Assembly (NCBI GenBank): GCA_950295325.1
Contig: OX485808.1
Coordinates: forward strand, 36,846,527-36,910,526
Source of the DNA: Polytrichum commune
Taxonomy: Eukaryota; Streptophyta; Polytrichopsida; Polytrichales; Polytrichaceae
DNA: 64,000 nt
Reading direction: 5' to 3'
The notes beneath the pieces are model-generated. The model was not told where the DNA came from and made no database searches. It saw nothing but the letters and a program-made list of their open reading frames with translations. The translations under genes and the position numbers were made by a program. This document shows positions 33,401 to 45,944 of this stretch, piece after piece; position 1 is the stretch's first letter, and each line of letters begins with the position of its first letter.

Positions 33401-36104
33401 ATATAAAGGGTTCTCTAATAAGAAACTAGACAACAATGATGCATGACGTTTAGCCATAACCACTCTAACCCTAATCATGTCCATTCTACATTGTAACCCT
33501 AATTCTCATTAAGTTTCCTATGATAAGTGAAGTTCCCACGTAGTTTCCAAATGAAAATGGATGTATTTTAGATGTACATAACATAGATGAAAGGAAATTT
33601 AACATTAACTACCTCTTCAATATGGCAAAACGGAGATTTTAAATGTCGCACTTATTGAGTGTCGTAATCGTATAAAATAGGGAGTTTTTGAACTAAAAAG
33701 TTTGGTCTCGCAAAAATGTGTCGTAATATCGAGGGTGTCGTATAAACAAGTGTAGTATTAACGAGGTTAGATTGTAGTCAAGATACAAAAGTCATATGAG
33801 GTCACAGTAGAGATTCTCATTTAAGTGATCACACAAACCCTCCAATCGTGTACACTATTGAACCTAGAATGGTGCATACGTTTGAAGGACATCGTCCAAT
33901 ATTCTCATTGTGACACATGATGTCTTTCTGGTCTTTGTTCTCCACTACAAGCTCTTGTCATATATCGGTTGAGTTAATGTGTGTCTGGTGAAGAACAATG
34001 ACCACATAAGGCCCACATACCTTAGTAGTACTTTGGAGCTCTACCAAATTAGAACTGATCTTTAAGGCAGCTCAGTCTCAAAGCTGTCGATTTGTCGGGA
34101 GAGAGACCCCTAGGTAGAGGAGCGGCTGATCATGTATAAGATTTTATCTGAGCGATTTAACTGCATGAAGGATCGGCACTCAGCTCCAACGAAACCCCCA
34201 AAATTTGTTATTCAGATGACTTACTGTTTTGACATGCTTGTGAGTATGCATGATTTGGGAACGAGCTAGACCAAATCCTTTGTTGACATTCTCTCGTTGT
34301 TTTCTATGCACAGGCTTTGGAAGCTGCTGGCAATTTGATCAAGCCCGGAAATACAGAGTCTCCGACCAGTTCGAAGGAAAGTTTAGATCGAGCACAACAC
34401 GATCCTATGGAGTCTTGGGAAAAACTCAAGAAAGCTAGGGGAGGAAGTGACCGTAGTACGCTCACAATGCCAAGAACATGGCAGCCCCCAAAGATGGTGT
34501 GGGAACAATTCTTGGCACTTCTTGGTGTGGGAACAATTCTCCTTCTTTGGTTAGCTTATTTCATCGGTGGCCACGAGCCCTCGTTTATACTTTACCTGTT
34601 CATCACACTGTTCAGCGCACTGTTTACGGTAAAGCTATGCCTACATTATCCAGAGCCAATAGGAGAGGGATCTTCGTTAGACTCTCTTTTGTCGCTGGGA
34701 CATGTGATCATGGCATCATCATGGGACATTGTACCCTTTGTGCTGATTGCTGCCTTGGTGTGCATTGAGGCGCCACCCTCTTTTACCTTTTTCCTTTTAA
34801 CCTCCACTATACTCGGAGTGGTGCTCGTTTTGGAGATGAGAAGAAGCGTGCACTTACGCTTGTTATGGTACAATACTACGGGCAAATCATTGAGGCCATG
34901 CAACATGTTGAAGGCCCAGTATTACTCACAGAATCTCCGTGGAGCTTTGTTCATATCCAAAGATGCTCCAGATGGATGTTGGTCATACCATCCTGATTTT
35001 TCTTTGACTGGGCAGAGGCGTGAGAATGATAAGGATCTCGAGGATGAATTTGAGGTGTCTGGATACACATATAAATGTAGATATGAATATCCCACGAGCT
35101 TTATTGAAGTGACCATGCGGGGCAAGTTAATCAAGTCAATGAAGACTCCCCTTGAACGTGAGGTTCATGACATGTTCATCAGATTGATTCGTAGGTGGAA
35201 ACGCAAGGCTGAGGATGGTGTCTTTTATGGCATGCAAATAGTTTGGGGAGTCAATGTGACCCATTGCTTGGACGTCGAGGAACTTTACAAGCTTCTAGTG
35301 GAAGGCCACCTACCTGTCCGGTATGTCAACGGCCCTTATACGAAGGCTTTGGTGATGGGCGAAAGAGAGATACTTGACAATATCATCAAGGTTATCACAA
35401 CAATCATAGGTTCTTTTGGTGTAATGTATGTCAATTATGGAGGTCATGTGGTCATCAATGGGATGGCATTCATAATTCTCCTCATAGCAGGAGGTATGCA
35501 TATTCGGAACCTTCACTCATCCACTTATATGGACGTTGAGTCAAAGATATTTTCATACAAATACTTGCGTTTGTTCAAACTCTGGGAATACCGGGGACAG
35601 GTGCTATGCCCCTACAGGTATTGTATGGAGGTCATGGGTCATCCCGTGCATGTAAAAAGTGGCGAATACTACGCGGAACTTACGAGTGATCCCGATTCCA
35701 ACTCAATGCCTGCATTCGAAAGTGTGTCTTGGTTTCGGGTTGAAATAGGCAAATGCTTTTGCTCAGTCACACGGACTCCGGAGGGTTTTGTTTCATTTAT
35801 TATATTTTCCAAGGTACACAATTGTACACGTCAATACAACAGCTACGGCATGTCCGAAACATGCCAACAGCAGTTTACAACGTTACTAACTCATTGGGGA
35901 GAGGGGAGGATTTCCTTCGTCTCGTCAGAAGCAATAAAGGGGGGCCAACAGAGTGCTCATTGTACATCACTCCTGGACATTTTCTTGTGGTTCATTGATG
36001 ACCCTGATCGTTCCCTGGATGAAATCTCTCATTGTCATGCCTACAGATTTCGTAAATTGGTATATGGTTTCGAAAATGGATTATGGCTAGTTCATGGTGG
36101 GTAG
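30456..36104 (+). CDS. MLKL-like N-terminus + pseudokinase + polytopic membrane domain, two coding exons
   Basis: Proposed exons are 30456-32105 and 34314-36104, joined in phase 0 (AAGAAG|GTAAGA; TTTTCTATGCACAG|), giving about 1146 aa. The N-terminus (about 1-190) parallels that of the 8.4-kb kinase-NLR: EWWHAAVFQINN against KWWHVALLQIHN. The kinase fold keeps the beta-3 Lys (SATKML) and alpha-C Glu, but the glycine loop is lost, HRDLKPAN is HLDLKPAK (~357) and DFG is SEC (~390), so it should not catalyse phosphotransfer. Exon 2 adds hydrophobic helices near 616-636, 641-660, 689-724, 906-926 and 930-948, with a charged region between and a long soluble C-terminus of no family I recognise. 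The ATG at 30456 has a strong context (ATCATGG); an in-frame ATG at 30414 is the alternative. Exons hidden in the 2.2-kb intron cannot be excluded. Confidence 0.7.
32106..34313 (+). other. Proposed intron joining the pseudokinase and membrane exons
   Basis: The donor is AAGAAG|GTAAGA at 32106 and the acceptor TTTTCTATGCACAG| ends at 34313, after a pyrimidine-rich tract. The pseudokinase frame closes at 32249 if unspliced. The 34.3-kb frame has no ATG at its start, opening directly after the acceptor, which supports splicing. The interior is AT-rich with no recognised exon. Bases 33060-33780 hold short GTCGTA-type repeats. Confidence 0.6.
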
Positions 36105-39100
36105 TCTCATCTCGGACGGCTTCCCATCCAGTTTCTACATCAGGAGCTCGCGTGGCATGTGGTGGGAAAAGTTCACCGTTGGGGATCTTGCGGATAGGGG
36201 CTCTAGCAGATCGACCCCATTGAATCAGTTCTGGACCCGGCTAAGTTCCACTTGTCACCTGCTAACTTTGGTACGATAGTAACCATCGTAACTTTTGGTA
36301 GCCATTAGGTAGTCAATAAGCAGCCATTGGGTAGTTATTTCTATGTTATGGGTATACATTTTGGTGGCAAGATGACCACAACGTGTCTTTTTGAAGCACA
36401 CTTGTTGTAGGACGGGATTAGTCACCGAGGAGGATAGCAATTACCATAAAACACAATGCATTTGAAACTTTAGACATTGCCATCATCCACCTCCCTCCTC
36501 TTTATTGTTGTTATTATTCCTCCATTCTCTCTTGTCCTTGCAACACATGGTCTTGGTGCTCTTGGTCGTGTTGGTCAATGTGTTGGTGTTTTTTGACATA
36601 GTGTTAGTTGTGTTGGTCATCTTCAAGGTAACTTCTCTTCTTCCTTTATAGTTTGTGTTTGTTTGGTTTTTTGTATTTGATTTTGGAGGTCAAATATGTG
36701 TTGATGCTAAAAATGTGGATTTTGGTTATTTTGGAGGTATACAAGGTCAAGTGTGTGCCGATGTTGAATGTTCGATACATATTATGAAGTCCAAGTACTA
36801 TGTTTTTGTGGGTAATAGTTTTTTGAAGGTGTATGAGGTCAAATGTATGCTAATGTCCAATTATTGATGCATATTTTGAAGCCCCATTTTTTTTAAAAAA
36901 ATTGGAATAAAATTTAATAAAATATTTTTTTCCATTTTTTTTTCAATTCTCTATGGATTGGCTTTGCTATGTTTTTGAAAGTTTGGTTTCTTGAAGGTGT
37001 AGATATCAAATGTGTATTAATGTTGAATGTTTGATGCATATTTTGAAGTATACGTTTTATATTTCCAGAGGTTTTTTGAAGGCTAACATAGTTAAATCAT
37101 TTCAGGGGCATTAATGCAAATGAAGCAATGAAAGCCCAATCTTGCACATTAAAGGTTGTCACTTTAAAACGGTCTAATTGAAATCGTATTTCTTTTGAAT
37201 TTTGCAATTTATGTATTAACTAACCACTAATAATCATCATGTATCACCCAACAACAACCAAGAATACCAAATCAGCCACTCAATCACCCAACAATACCCT
37301 ACACCATTACTCCCACCAATACCCAACCCAAAAACTACCAAACACCAACCCGGTGGCACCCATGATCCACTTAACATCCCACCAAGTAACACCCAAAACC
37401 CACCCACTCCTTACCAGTAGCACCCAACATCCACCAAACAATACCTAGTATACTTAAGCTTTATAAACTTGAACCAACGCCCATGATGAGGTGGAGAGGT
37501 GCACTCCAAATTCAATACATTCACCCTTCATCTGTGTATTTGGCATTTCATATGCATCACCCACAATGAAGACACTCACCCTCACATCACTCCATGTCAC
37601 TAGAACATTGAACACCACCGTAACACCTACCCTTTGACTTGGTTATCTAGACTATACCCGGTATTGCACAAACTAGCTACAGGTGACAATTTCCACTACA
37701 ATTTCAACTACCCTACAAGGTTCTTTTGGACATGATATCCTTCAGTATGAGGTGGTAAGACCACATTTATGAGATCTACCTGTGTTTATTTGGAACAATG
37801 TGACAACATTGTTATTATGTATTTCCCAAAATGGATTAAATGAATACATTTTTGTAAATAATTTATTATTACATAATTTCAATATATTTTGGTCTGCTTA
37901 AAAAATGACTAGAGTTATAAATTATTCCAACAAGCACACTCATGTGTAGGTTAGAGGTTAGTGGGGGCTATGGAGATAGGGTACTTGCACTTGGGAGTTC
38001 TTTGGCTTTGAACCTTCAAACTAACAAGGTAAGTAGGTCATGTGACCATTTAATGGTTGTTCTATCAATTTAGAGTTGTTTGGACGTAAACATTAGAAAG
38101 GCAACACCGGAGTACTAAACAAACACACACACACACACCCCCACCCACATGTTAGCTTTACATATGCATGAGTTTTATCTACAAAAAGAAAAGGATATTT
38201 GGAAGCTTAGAAAGCTTCTCTACTGTACCTCACAAAGCCCCCTACAGGGATGTACATGAACACTTTTGGTATCCATTATTACTTGTAAAAATTGCACTAA
38301 GTATACTAAAACCATAAATGATTTGGTCAAATGCCTAAAAGTAGTAGCAAAGTGTTGTTGAAATTGGAGTTTTTTTTCTTTGCGGCCTTTATTGTTGTGT
38401 TAGCTACTTAAATATAGAATATCAAGACAAGATCTTCAAAACTTATCATTCAAAGTACAGCGCGCTCAAAAGGTAAGGGCTAAATATGGTTTTGGACGTA
38501 AATTTCATGACCTTAAATATTTTGAAGTTGGGATTTTTTTCAAAATCCTTGAATTCATTATAAAGTTAAGGGCACCATTACAAAATTTTGTAAGAAAACA
38601 TCAATTTGATGTAATTTTATCATATTCTAAACAAATTCTAGAGAACTACATGTTCAATATACCTACTTGCACACTACTTGCACCGTCTTCTAAAATATGT
38701 AGACTTTTCTTGAAAAAAGAGTTGTCAACATAACTTGCTTGGCTTGTAGATCAATGTCTTTTTCAAATGTTTGTGATGTTTTGTTCACAAAATTCAAAGT
38801 TAATACATAGTTTTGAATCACTTTCACTTAGACCTATGCAGGGTGATAAAATTGTGTACTTGACCATGCTTGCGCCTAACATTATTTTCACCACTGCAGT
38901 GGTCAAATGATGGTGGGTATGGCTGTGGAGTTGGAAGTGCCCATAAGTGGGCTAGATACCTTAAGGTGGAGGATGCTAAAACCAACACCCCACCCAAAAG
39001 CAACACCTATAAACACCTCCCAATTACCACCACTCTACTACTTTGAACCACTCTATCTTTGGAGTTTTCTCGGCTCCAAACAAATTAAGCCTAGTATGTT

Positions 39101-39217
39101 TGCAGGTGTTCCTTGCTACATACTCTATCATTATTTCAGGCTGCTGCTTAGTGTCCTAAATGGTCAAAGTGGCTCAAATCGGAATCTTGTCCTTTTATTA
39201 TTGATTGTTTTGACCAG
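36105..39217. other. No gene recognised; includes diverged tandem repeats and an A/C-rich tract
   Basis: Bases 36680-37060 hold four diverged copies of a unit around GAGGTCAAATGTGT, TGATG and GCATATTTTGAAG, spaced about 60-160 bp. Bases 37220-37620 are strikingly A/C-rich on the plus strand (an ORF of about 69 codons, rich in Thr, Pro, Asn and His), like the LINE relics, but without a recognisable domain. Bases 38590-38840 pair with 25490-25730. A short CA run lies near 38125. Confidence 0.4.
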
Positions 39218-41988
39218 GATCAACAAAGTAAAGAGCTCTCACAAGGATATGTAAAGATGCGTGGGCGCGCACTGCATATGAAGGTATGGTGTTCCTTTTG
39301 CTGCTCTAGCTTATGCAGAATCCTAGCATTTGATTTGCATGTGATATATCCATTTAGGTGACAGAATCAACGCCATTTTGAACATGGCTGTGCTTCTCAA
39401 ATAAATCAACTATATCAACCAAATCTAGTGCTTCTCAACTAATTCTATCAATCTGTTAATATGTTCAAAAGTACAAACTTTTGACAAATTGCAAAATCAA
39501 GGTTGCACAAATAGTCTATCCTCTTCCTACCCAGCACCTAACTGTGAAGAGAAATTTTAGAATAAGCCCTATATATTGAATTACGCTTGACCTCGCCACT
39601 GAAACTTTCGTCCTCATTCTTCAAGTCTAGGGTCTTATTTATGTGCCCTGAAGTGCTAACCTTGGACAATTTTGCAGGAGGAAGACCTGAAACTGCCACC
39701 TGTCATTGCCTCTGATCCAGGTATATTATTTTCACTGTCCAATATTATGTGATGCTTGCCCAGCTTGTTGTGCTCCACCTGGTTATTGACATTGTTGATG
39801 AATCGGTTTCGGTGAAGATAAGAGAACGAGACTGGTGTAACATTGTGACCTGTCATTTGGACGAAAGTGTGGCATATTCATGGCGTCTTCAAAATTTTGC
39901 AGTAGGCGAGCCTGTCCTTAGACCCTCCAGTGATGTCCCAACTCCTGTCAAGGTTAGCTCTTCACCACCATTTTGCAGACACAAGAGCTTTGGTATATAA
40001 TTATCTCCACTGCTGGTCACATAGTTGAGCTTCCATGGTTGCACCGGGTTGTGCATCCTCTGATTATGGCAAATTAGTTCTCTATCACTGAGACCTTTAC
40101 ATGAAATCTTTTTTCTGTTGGAACATATACATTATCTGATGGAAAGAGCATGGAGGAGCTGATTTTGCTTGTGACGTGTCACAGAGTTGTGCAATTTCAG
40201 CGAGTGGTGATTTCGCAGTGTTTGCACAGAAGGAGGCTTAATAGAGAGATTCAATCTGCAGTCAGGATTGAGTAGGGGTGTCTACGAAGATCCTGCTGTT
40301 GGATCTTCCTGTGCACACAATGCGTCTATAAATGGACTTGCTACTGATAGTACAAACACACTTCTCACCAGCGGTGGCTACGATGGACTACTTAAGGTCA
40401 GTTGTCTTGCACTTCTTTTTGTCTTGAGTAGGTGTGTCTTCCATCCTGTCATCGGTCTCACATCTTCACAGAGGTCCTAATGATCAATCTAATAAGGGTG
40501 TTATTGGATACTTCTTGCAGGTATGGGATTTCAAGAGACGGACATTGAAGTCCACCCTAGTAGTGGGATCTCCAGTTGGAAAGATTGCTGCTCACCGTGG
40601 AAATGGTATGCAGTTATTTCTACTACATATTTCTAATAGTTGATGTGTTGGGTTATGCTGATGCTATGGCATTGTTTTTCTTGTATTCGAATGGGACGCA
40701 AGGTTCTTGTATTTAATCACTTTTCTCTTTGGAAAATTATTTCTCCTGGATTATTTATGGATGTCTGTAGGTTGCTCACATCCTAACAAATTCAAACAAT
40801 GTATCTTTCTGTTGTAGGCTTGATTGCGGTTGAAGCAGATGACAAGGTGCTCCGTCTTTACGATGTGGTCGCTGCGCGACTAGTGAGAATGTTTCATGGC
40901 CATACTGATCGAATAACTGTTATTTGCTTCAGCGAAGATGGCAAGTGGTTATTGTCGTCCGCCATGGATTCCACGATTCGAGTCTGGGATGTGGTAGCCT
41001 CCAAGCAAATTGATGCAATGCATGTGGGCACCGCTGTCACCGCCTTGTCTCTATCACCAGCCATGGACTTGTTGGCCACTTCACATGTTAATCGCAACGG
41101 TATCTACTTGTGGTGAGTTCCCCTCATCAACTTACTGAAAGATGCAGTCGGAAACATTCCAAATATGAGCATAAAGACATGTCATTAACAGAAGATATTG
41201 GTTGCTTGGGGTTTACAATGTCATCCAACTCAATATCAGATTCTGTGTTTTTGTAAACAGGGCAAACAGATTAATGTATCTGGATTGGGAGACTCGGCAG
41301 CAAAGGGAACCGGTGATAATACGAGGGTTGTAGCACTCCCAACTATAGGCCTTACTGCAGAAGATGGGATGGATGAGGATGAAGAGGTGCCAGAGGTTGT
41401 GGCTTCAGAATCTACACCTGCTGTGATCAGTGATGAAGATGAAGAGATGTTGATCCTTGCATTGGACCTATCAACCCCCAGCCTTATCACCCTCACTTTA
41501 CTTCCAAAAACGCAATGGAAAGGGCTTGTCAACTTGGACATCATCAAGGTGCCACTTGTTTTGTTCATCTATTCCATGTGGAGCTTGATTAACTTACGTT
41601 GTTGTTTGGTGTCGCTCTTCTGTCCCCTGCGAGGAATTTTATAATGGTGAGTATAAGTTTACGGTTTAGGGTTAGTGAGGTTGATGTCGTTGTCCTCCAA
41701 TTCTAAGGGCCATTGAATTGACTCGTTGAGATCGCAATGGGTTACCTGTAATTGCATATTGCAGGTAAGAAACAAGCCCACTGCACCACCCAAGAAGCCA
41801 GAAAAGCCCCTTTCTTCCTACCTACTGTACCATCACTTTCAGGTGATCATCAGTTTATAGCTCCAAGTGGAAATGGACCAACAGAAACAGGAGTCGTAGT
41901 AGGGGCTAAAACAAATCGGCACAACAAACCTGAGCACCGCAATTTTCAAACCATATTTTCTGGAGCATCATCATTCGTGCTCAAATGA
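39218..41988 (+). pseudogene. UTP21/WDR36 relic (WD40 U3 snoRNP protein), introns retained
   Basis: Exon-like pieces follow the order of the second half of plant UTP21, a tandem WD40 protein of the small-subunit processome: 39218-39283 (SKELSQGYVKMRGRA), 39678-39720 (EEDLKLPPVI), ~39811-39951 (IRERDWCNIVTCHLDES), ~40189-40396 (IERFNLQSGLSRGVY), 40521-40604 (VWDFKRRTLKS), 40818-41115 (GHTDRITVICFSEDGKWLL), ~41260-41546 (LTLLPKTQWKGLVNLDIIK) and ~41764-41975 (RNKPTAPPKKPEK, APFFLPTVPSLSGD). The first propeller and the C-terminal Utp21 domain are absent. Single-base losses shift the frame near 40230, 41300 and 41803. Retained introns show it arose by DNA duplication or gene breakage, not retrotransposition. 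Confidence 0.85.
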
Positions 41989-43798
41989 TGAAGAGTGTAA
42001 GTTTCTGGCTTATTCATCTGTTCCTCACATAAACATCATGTTCAGAAATGTTGTCTGCAATGGGAGAAATTGATGGTATCAGGGAGTAACCGGTGTTGTG
42101 CCACTGGAAAATTGTATAACCTTGCAACTTTTGTGGAGATTTACCCCTAGGCATTTTAGGATTAACCTTTCGAGACTTAGCATGTGATCAATCATACATC
42201 TAAAACTACGTCGGGCATAGTATTAATGACCTTTAAGATTCAGTAGTTAGTGATTAGAGATCCAGAAGCTTTAAGCTTTAATTTTACAGTCTATTGAGAA
42301 ACAAAACTTGCAATTTGTAAACTGCAAACTGCAAACATGACTTTTATATTGCATCACATAAAGCGCTAATCCTCATGCTCCCTCAACCTAGGAAGGAGAA
42401 TAATATAACCAAGGGCCGGGGATGAACAAGTTATGATTCTTTAAAAACAGCAGCCTCAGTCTTAGTCTGGCAGCTAGGTCCCCACAGAACATGGAATCTC
42501 TTTTATTTGGAAAAAATGAGAGAGCTTGAGGATTAGCAATGTTAATATAGGTGGATCAATCTAATCAATGTTCTTTGAGGTTTGTGGATGGTAAAATGAT
42601 CATTCCAACCACTAACCATTGAACAAATCTATTGGATGTTAGTTTAGTAGTAGTGAACTCATTTGAGAATTCCCTTTCTGCAGCCTGGCCGCATCATTAG
42701 ATTGTGTGTGCAGATCTATGCAAAGCATATTAGTAGGCAAAGGTGAAAGAACGGCAAGCGTGCACATTAATTGTTATGAGCGTCTTAATGAAGCATTGCA
42801 AATTATGATGTAGAAGGTGATCATATGGTTCTTCATTTGTGTTTTCATGCTTCATACGATATATCATAAACCTCAGGACATACATAATAGCTTGGTGCTT
42901 CAGCTTCTAATCAGCGAGGCTCCTGATTCTCCCAATTCTAGATAGGTCAGCTTCCCTGTTGCCGAAGTTGGGATCCACATATCCTCCACCCAGGATAAAT
43001 TTCAATCTACATGCCCCAAGGTATATTTTGAGGCTTAGGATGTCCTCAGCTTTCAGGAAGAAAGCCTCAAGAAGGTGCATTCTGGGAGAATGTTCTCTGC
43101 CTAACCACAAACTAAGTCGTCAACATATAAGTTTGCAAAACAATAAGATATCCTGTAGTCAGCATAGCATCATACCATTCCTGTTGGACGCAAGTTGAGG
43201 GAGTCAGTATTGTTAGACGTGCCTAATTCCAACACAGCAATAATATGGACACCTATATTGGAGTGGTATGTGGCTAGATGTGGATCTAAAAACGGACACC
43301 CAAATGACATGTTTGTAAAAATGATTGGACTACATGGCACTCAAAATATGCTAACTATTATAAGCTCAATAGTCAACATGATCGGGAGGACCTATGTGAC
43401 CACTTAATGAGCTCTAAACTCGTGTTTCATATCTTACTTGAAAGTGGGGGCAGAGAAAAAAGTATCAGAATTACACATGTCTACCTTAATGCATAGCACA
43501 CACGAAATTCAACCTTGAGCCCACTGAGGCATGTCCACGCCCACTGAGGCATGTCCATAACACAAATATCATCACCCTATACACACCCAATTAAGTTGAG
43601 ATGTAGTATGCCCTTTGGTTACAATAATCCATGAACATCTGAAGATGGCCATGAATAAATGTAAGAAGGCTCCACAACTGTAACTTTGATCATTGAAGCA
43701 AATTAGAAGGTGCCTACCTTTGAATGTTTGACGTGGCTGCCCATAATTTGCTTGAGCAGATTAATAACATAGAAACCCAAGACCACAACAGAACATAG
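41989..43798. other. No gene recognised; dispersed repeat at 43200-43520
   Basis: Bases 43200-43520 and 61600-61990 share TGGTATGT(G)G(C/T)TAG(A/G)TGTGGATCT, GACATGTTT and GACCACTTAATGAGC in order. CCCACTGAGGCATGTCCA is repeated in tandem at 43520-43560. No coding similarity was recognised; the C-terminal UTP21 domain that should follow the relic was looked for and not found. Confidence 0.4.
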
Positions 43799-44095
43799 TC
43801 AAACAACAGGGGTCCACCCAGTCCAGCAACGGTACTGCAATCTGATCTGATTCACTGTAAAGAATATCCCCAGAACAAGAGCAATGAGCAACAAATTCTG
43901 GTGTTGAATGTGGATTCTAGGGGTTGCCTTAGCCCCATTGCATGTGTTGAGCGGATCATCTTTCTTAATCCGCATCTGCTCGGACTTTCCCACCAATATC
44001 CCAGACTCCAAATCCAACCTCTCAGAGTTTTCTGGAGGGAATAGAGTGGTGTTCCACAAGTCTGCGTTAGACGATCTATGACCCACGGATCTCAT
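43799..44095 (-). CDS. Small hypothetical protein with one predicted membrane helix
   Basis: An ATG-started frame of about 98 codons on the minus strand. It contains a polar N-terminal part and a hydrophobic segment NLLLIALVLGIFFTVNQI near the C-terminus, with Arg/Trp residues after it. Upstream on the same strand, a CT run at 44263-44240 resembles plant 5' UTR sequence. The same frame stays open about 45 codons before the ATG without another ATG. No family was recognised. It could be a real small gene, an exon, or chance. Confidence 0.25.
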   Translation of the reverse strand: MRSVGHRSSNADLWNTTLFPPENSERLDLESGILVGKSEQMRIKKDDPLNTCNGAKATPRIHIQHQNLLLIALVLGIFFTVNQIRLQYRCWTGWTPVV

Positions 44096-44238
44096 TGACA
44101 AGTCCCCTTTGTCTTCGATATCTGTGCACTCAATTACTCTATCTGCACACAGATTTGCTATTGCATACGATGACCAAGTTCAACGTAGGCACGACGGCGA
44201 TTGCAACAGATGTAGATTCGGAACGTGAAATAGCAGAT

Positions 44239-44269
<31 letters not shown>

Positions 44270-44470
44270 GAATGGAGAAGCTCATCGTGCCATCATCGAG
44301 CCTCCACATAGAGAGCATAGGGCTCCTAATCGGACGATTTCAGACGACGATATATTAAAGTGTTGGATTTCAACTCCATTCTCAGCAATTGTGTTGCAAA
44401 GTTTCCTATAATTATGTTACTAATCAGTTATGAAGCTCACTAGGCACGGTGTACAAATTGAATATTATTG

Positions 44471-44963
44471 AATCGGTGTACAAATTGGTGGGTACCAGTT
44501 TCACTCACTTTGTTGATGTCTATTGCTCTCATCATAGCCACATACTACAAGCTCTACAAGTTGGGCGGCACTCGCACTGGAACAAAGGTACGCATCTCAA
44601 AATCCTTACAATCCCTAATCTCAAAAATTATGTCCTCTGATATCACATGTTGTAAATTTGCTAACTTACAATGGCTATAAATTATTGCATGTTGATCACT
44701 GAGCAAAGTCCGTGGCCATCATGGTCCCTTTTGAATTGCGTACGTCAAGAGAGGTTATGGTTTCGTTTCTTGGAAGTGGCTGGTCAATGTATCATTTCCA
44801 GGCATAAGAATGCGAAGGCTAACTCAAACTGAGTTGTGTCCAACAGGAGTGGGCATTTTCAGTGGTTCCAGCCTACGTAATGTGGTTGGCACTGGTGGAA
44901 GTCACACTTTATCTCTATTTGTACTTAGGATACAATGTGATTAACAGCCCGCCCATTGGATAG
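44471..44963 (+). CDS. Two-exon fragment of a small two-helix membrane protein, unknown family
   Basis: Exon A (about 44471-44587) encodes WWVPVSLTLLMSIALIIATY then YKLYKLGGTRTGTK and ends at a donor AAG|GTACGC. Exon B (about 44847-44963) begins after TCCAACAG| and encodes EWAFSVVPAYVMWLALVEVT then LYLYLYLGYNVI with a stop soon after. Both junctions are phase 0. Each exon supplies one hydrophobic helix. Part of exon A is kept in the decayed copy at 45945-46075, which supports it being a true coding exon. I found no start codon or upstream exon, so it may be a 5'-truncated gene. Function unknown. Confidence 0.4.
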
Positions 44964-45944
44964 GCAGGTCTGCATAGATCTCTGAGCAATATTTAGTATG
45001 TGAGCTTCTGTGTTATATACTAATGGCAATTTATGATGTAGATCAACCAATCCATCCCGTATGATATGGTGCATCTGATAGGGTTTGGTGACAACACTAC
45101 TGTAGTAATCACTTCAAATGAGATAAAATTTGTGGTGGTCTCCGACTATGACGTTGAATACGTATATGGACCTCTGAACTTGATTTAGGAGGAGGATTAA
45201 CTTCCGGTTGCATGATGTTCAATGATGATTACCCACTAGAATGTAATCCACAGAAAAAGTATTCTTTGCTTCATTGGTGGCCATGACAAACAGATGTTTG
45301 CTCATGGGTATTGCTCTCATGGTTAACACTCTCGTCCCTCAAGATTAGAGTAACAAATAGAAATGTGGGGGACCAATATTGAGAGCATTGCCAATGCAGA
45401 TACCGAAGTGCACAAATTATGTAAAATTCATAATATTGTCAGATCCAATTGGAGTGAATGTAACCATTGCATTGACAGGAATCCAGTGACAAGAATTGTA
45501 GGATTCCTCAAGTGGACCTGACCTGTGACCCATTCAGATTCTTTCTTTGATTGGATCCATTTGCCAATTCGAAGACATTTGCAATTCACAAGACAATTAC
45601 CAATTCCAGTGGGGTCAGGAAGCAGTAATTAGTGTTGTGCCACTAGAAATTTGTGTAACCTTGCAAACTTCACTCATCGTTTGTGGAGGTTTGCTCTCAA
45701 GCAATTTAGGGTTAACCTTTTGGAATCTTGCTTGCAATCAAGCATACACCACGTTCCACTATGTTGGGCATACCAACGACCTTTAAAATCCAACAGTTCG
45801 TGATGAGAGGAGAAGTTAGAAGCGTCACATTACACAGATTATGGAGGAACAAAAATTGCGACGTATCAACCAAGAGGATCCATAAACGACATGACACTTT
45901 GTTTGCTTGTGAATCTGGCGCCGATGTTCTTTGCTATAGAAGAC

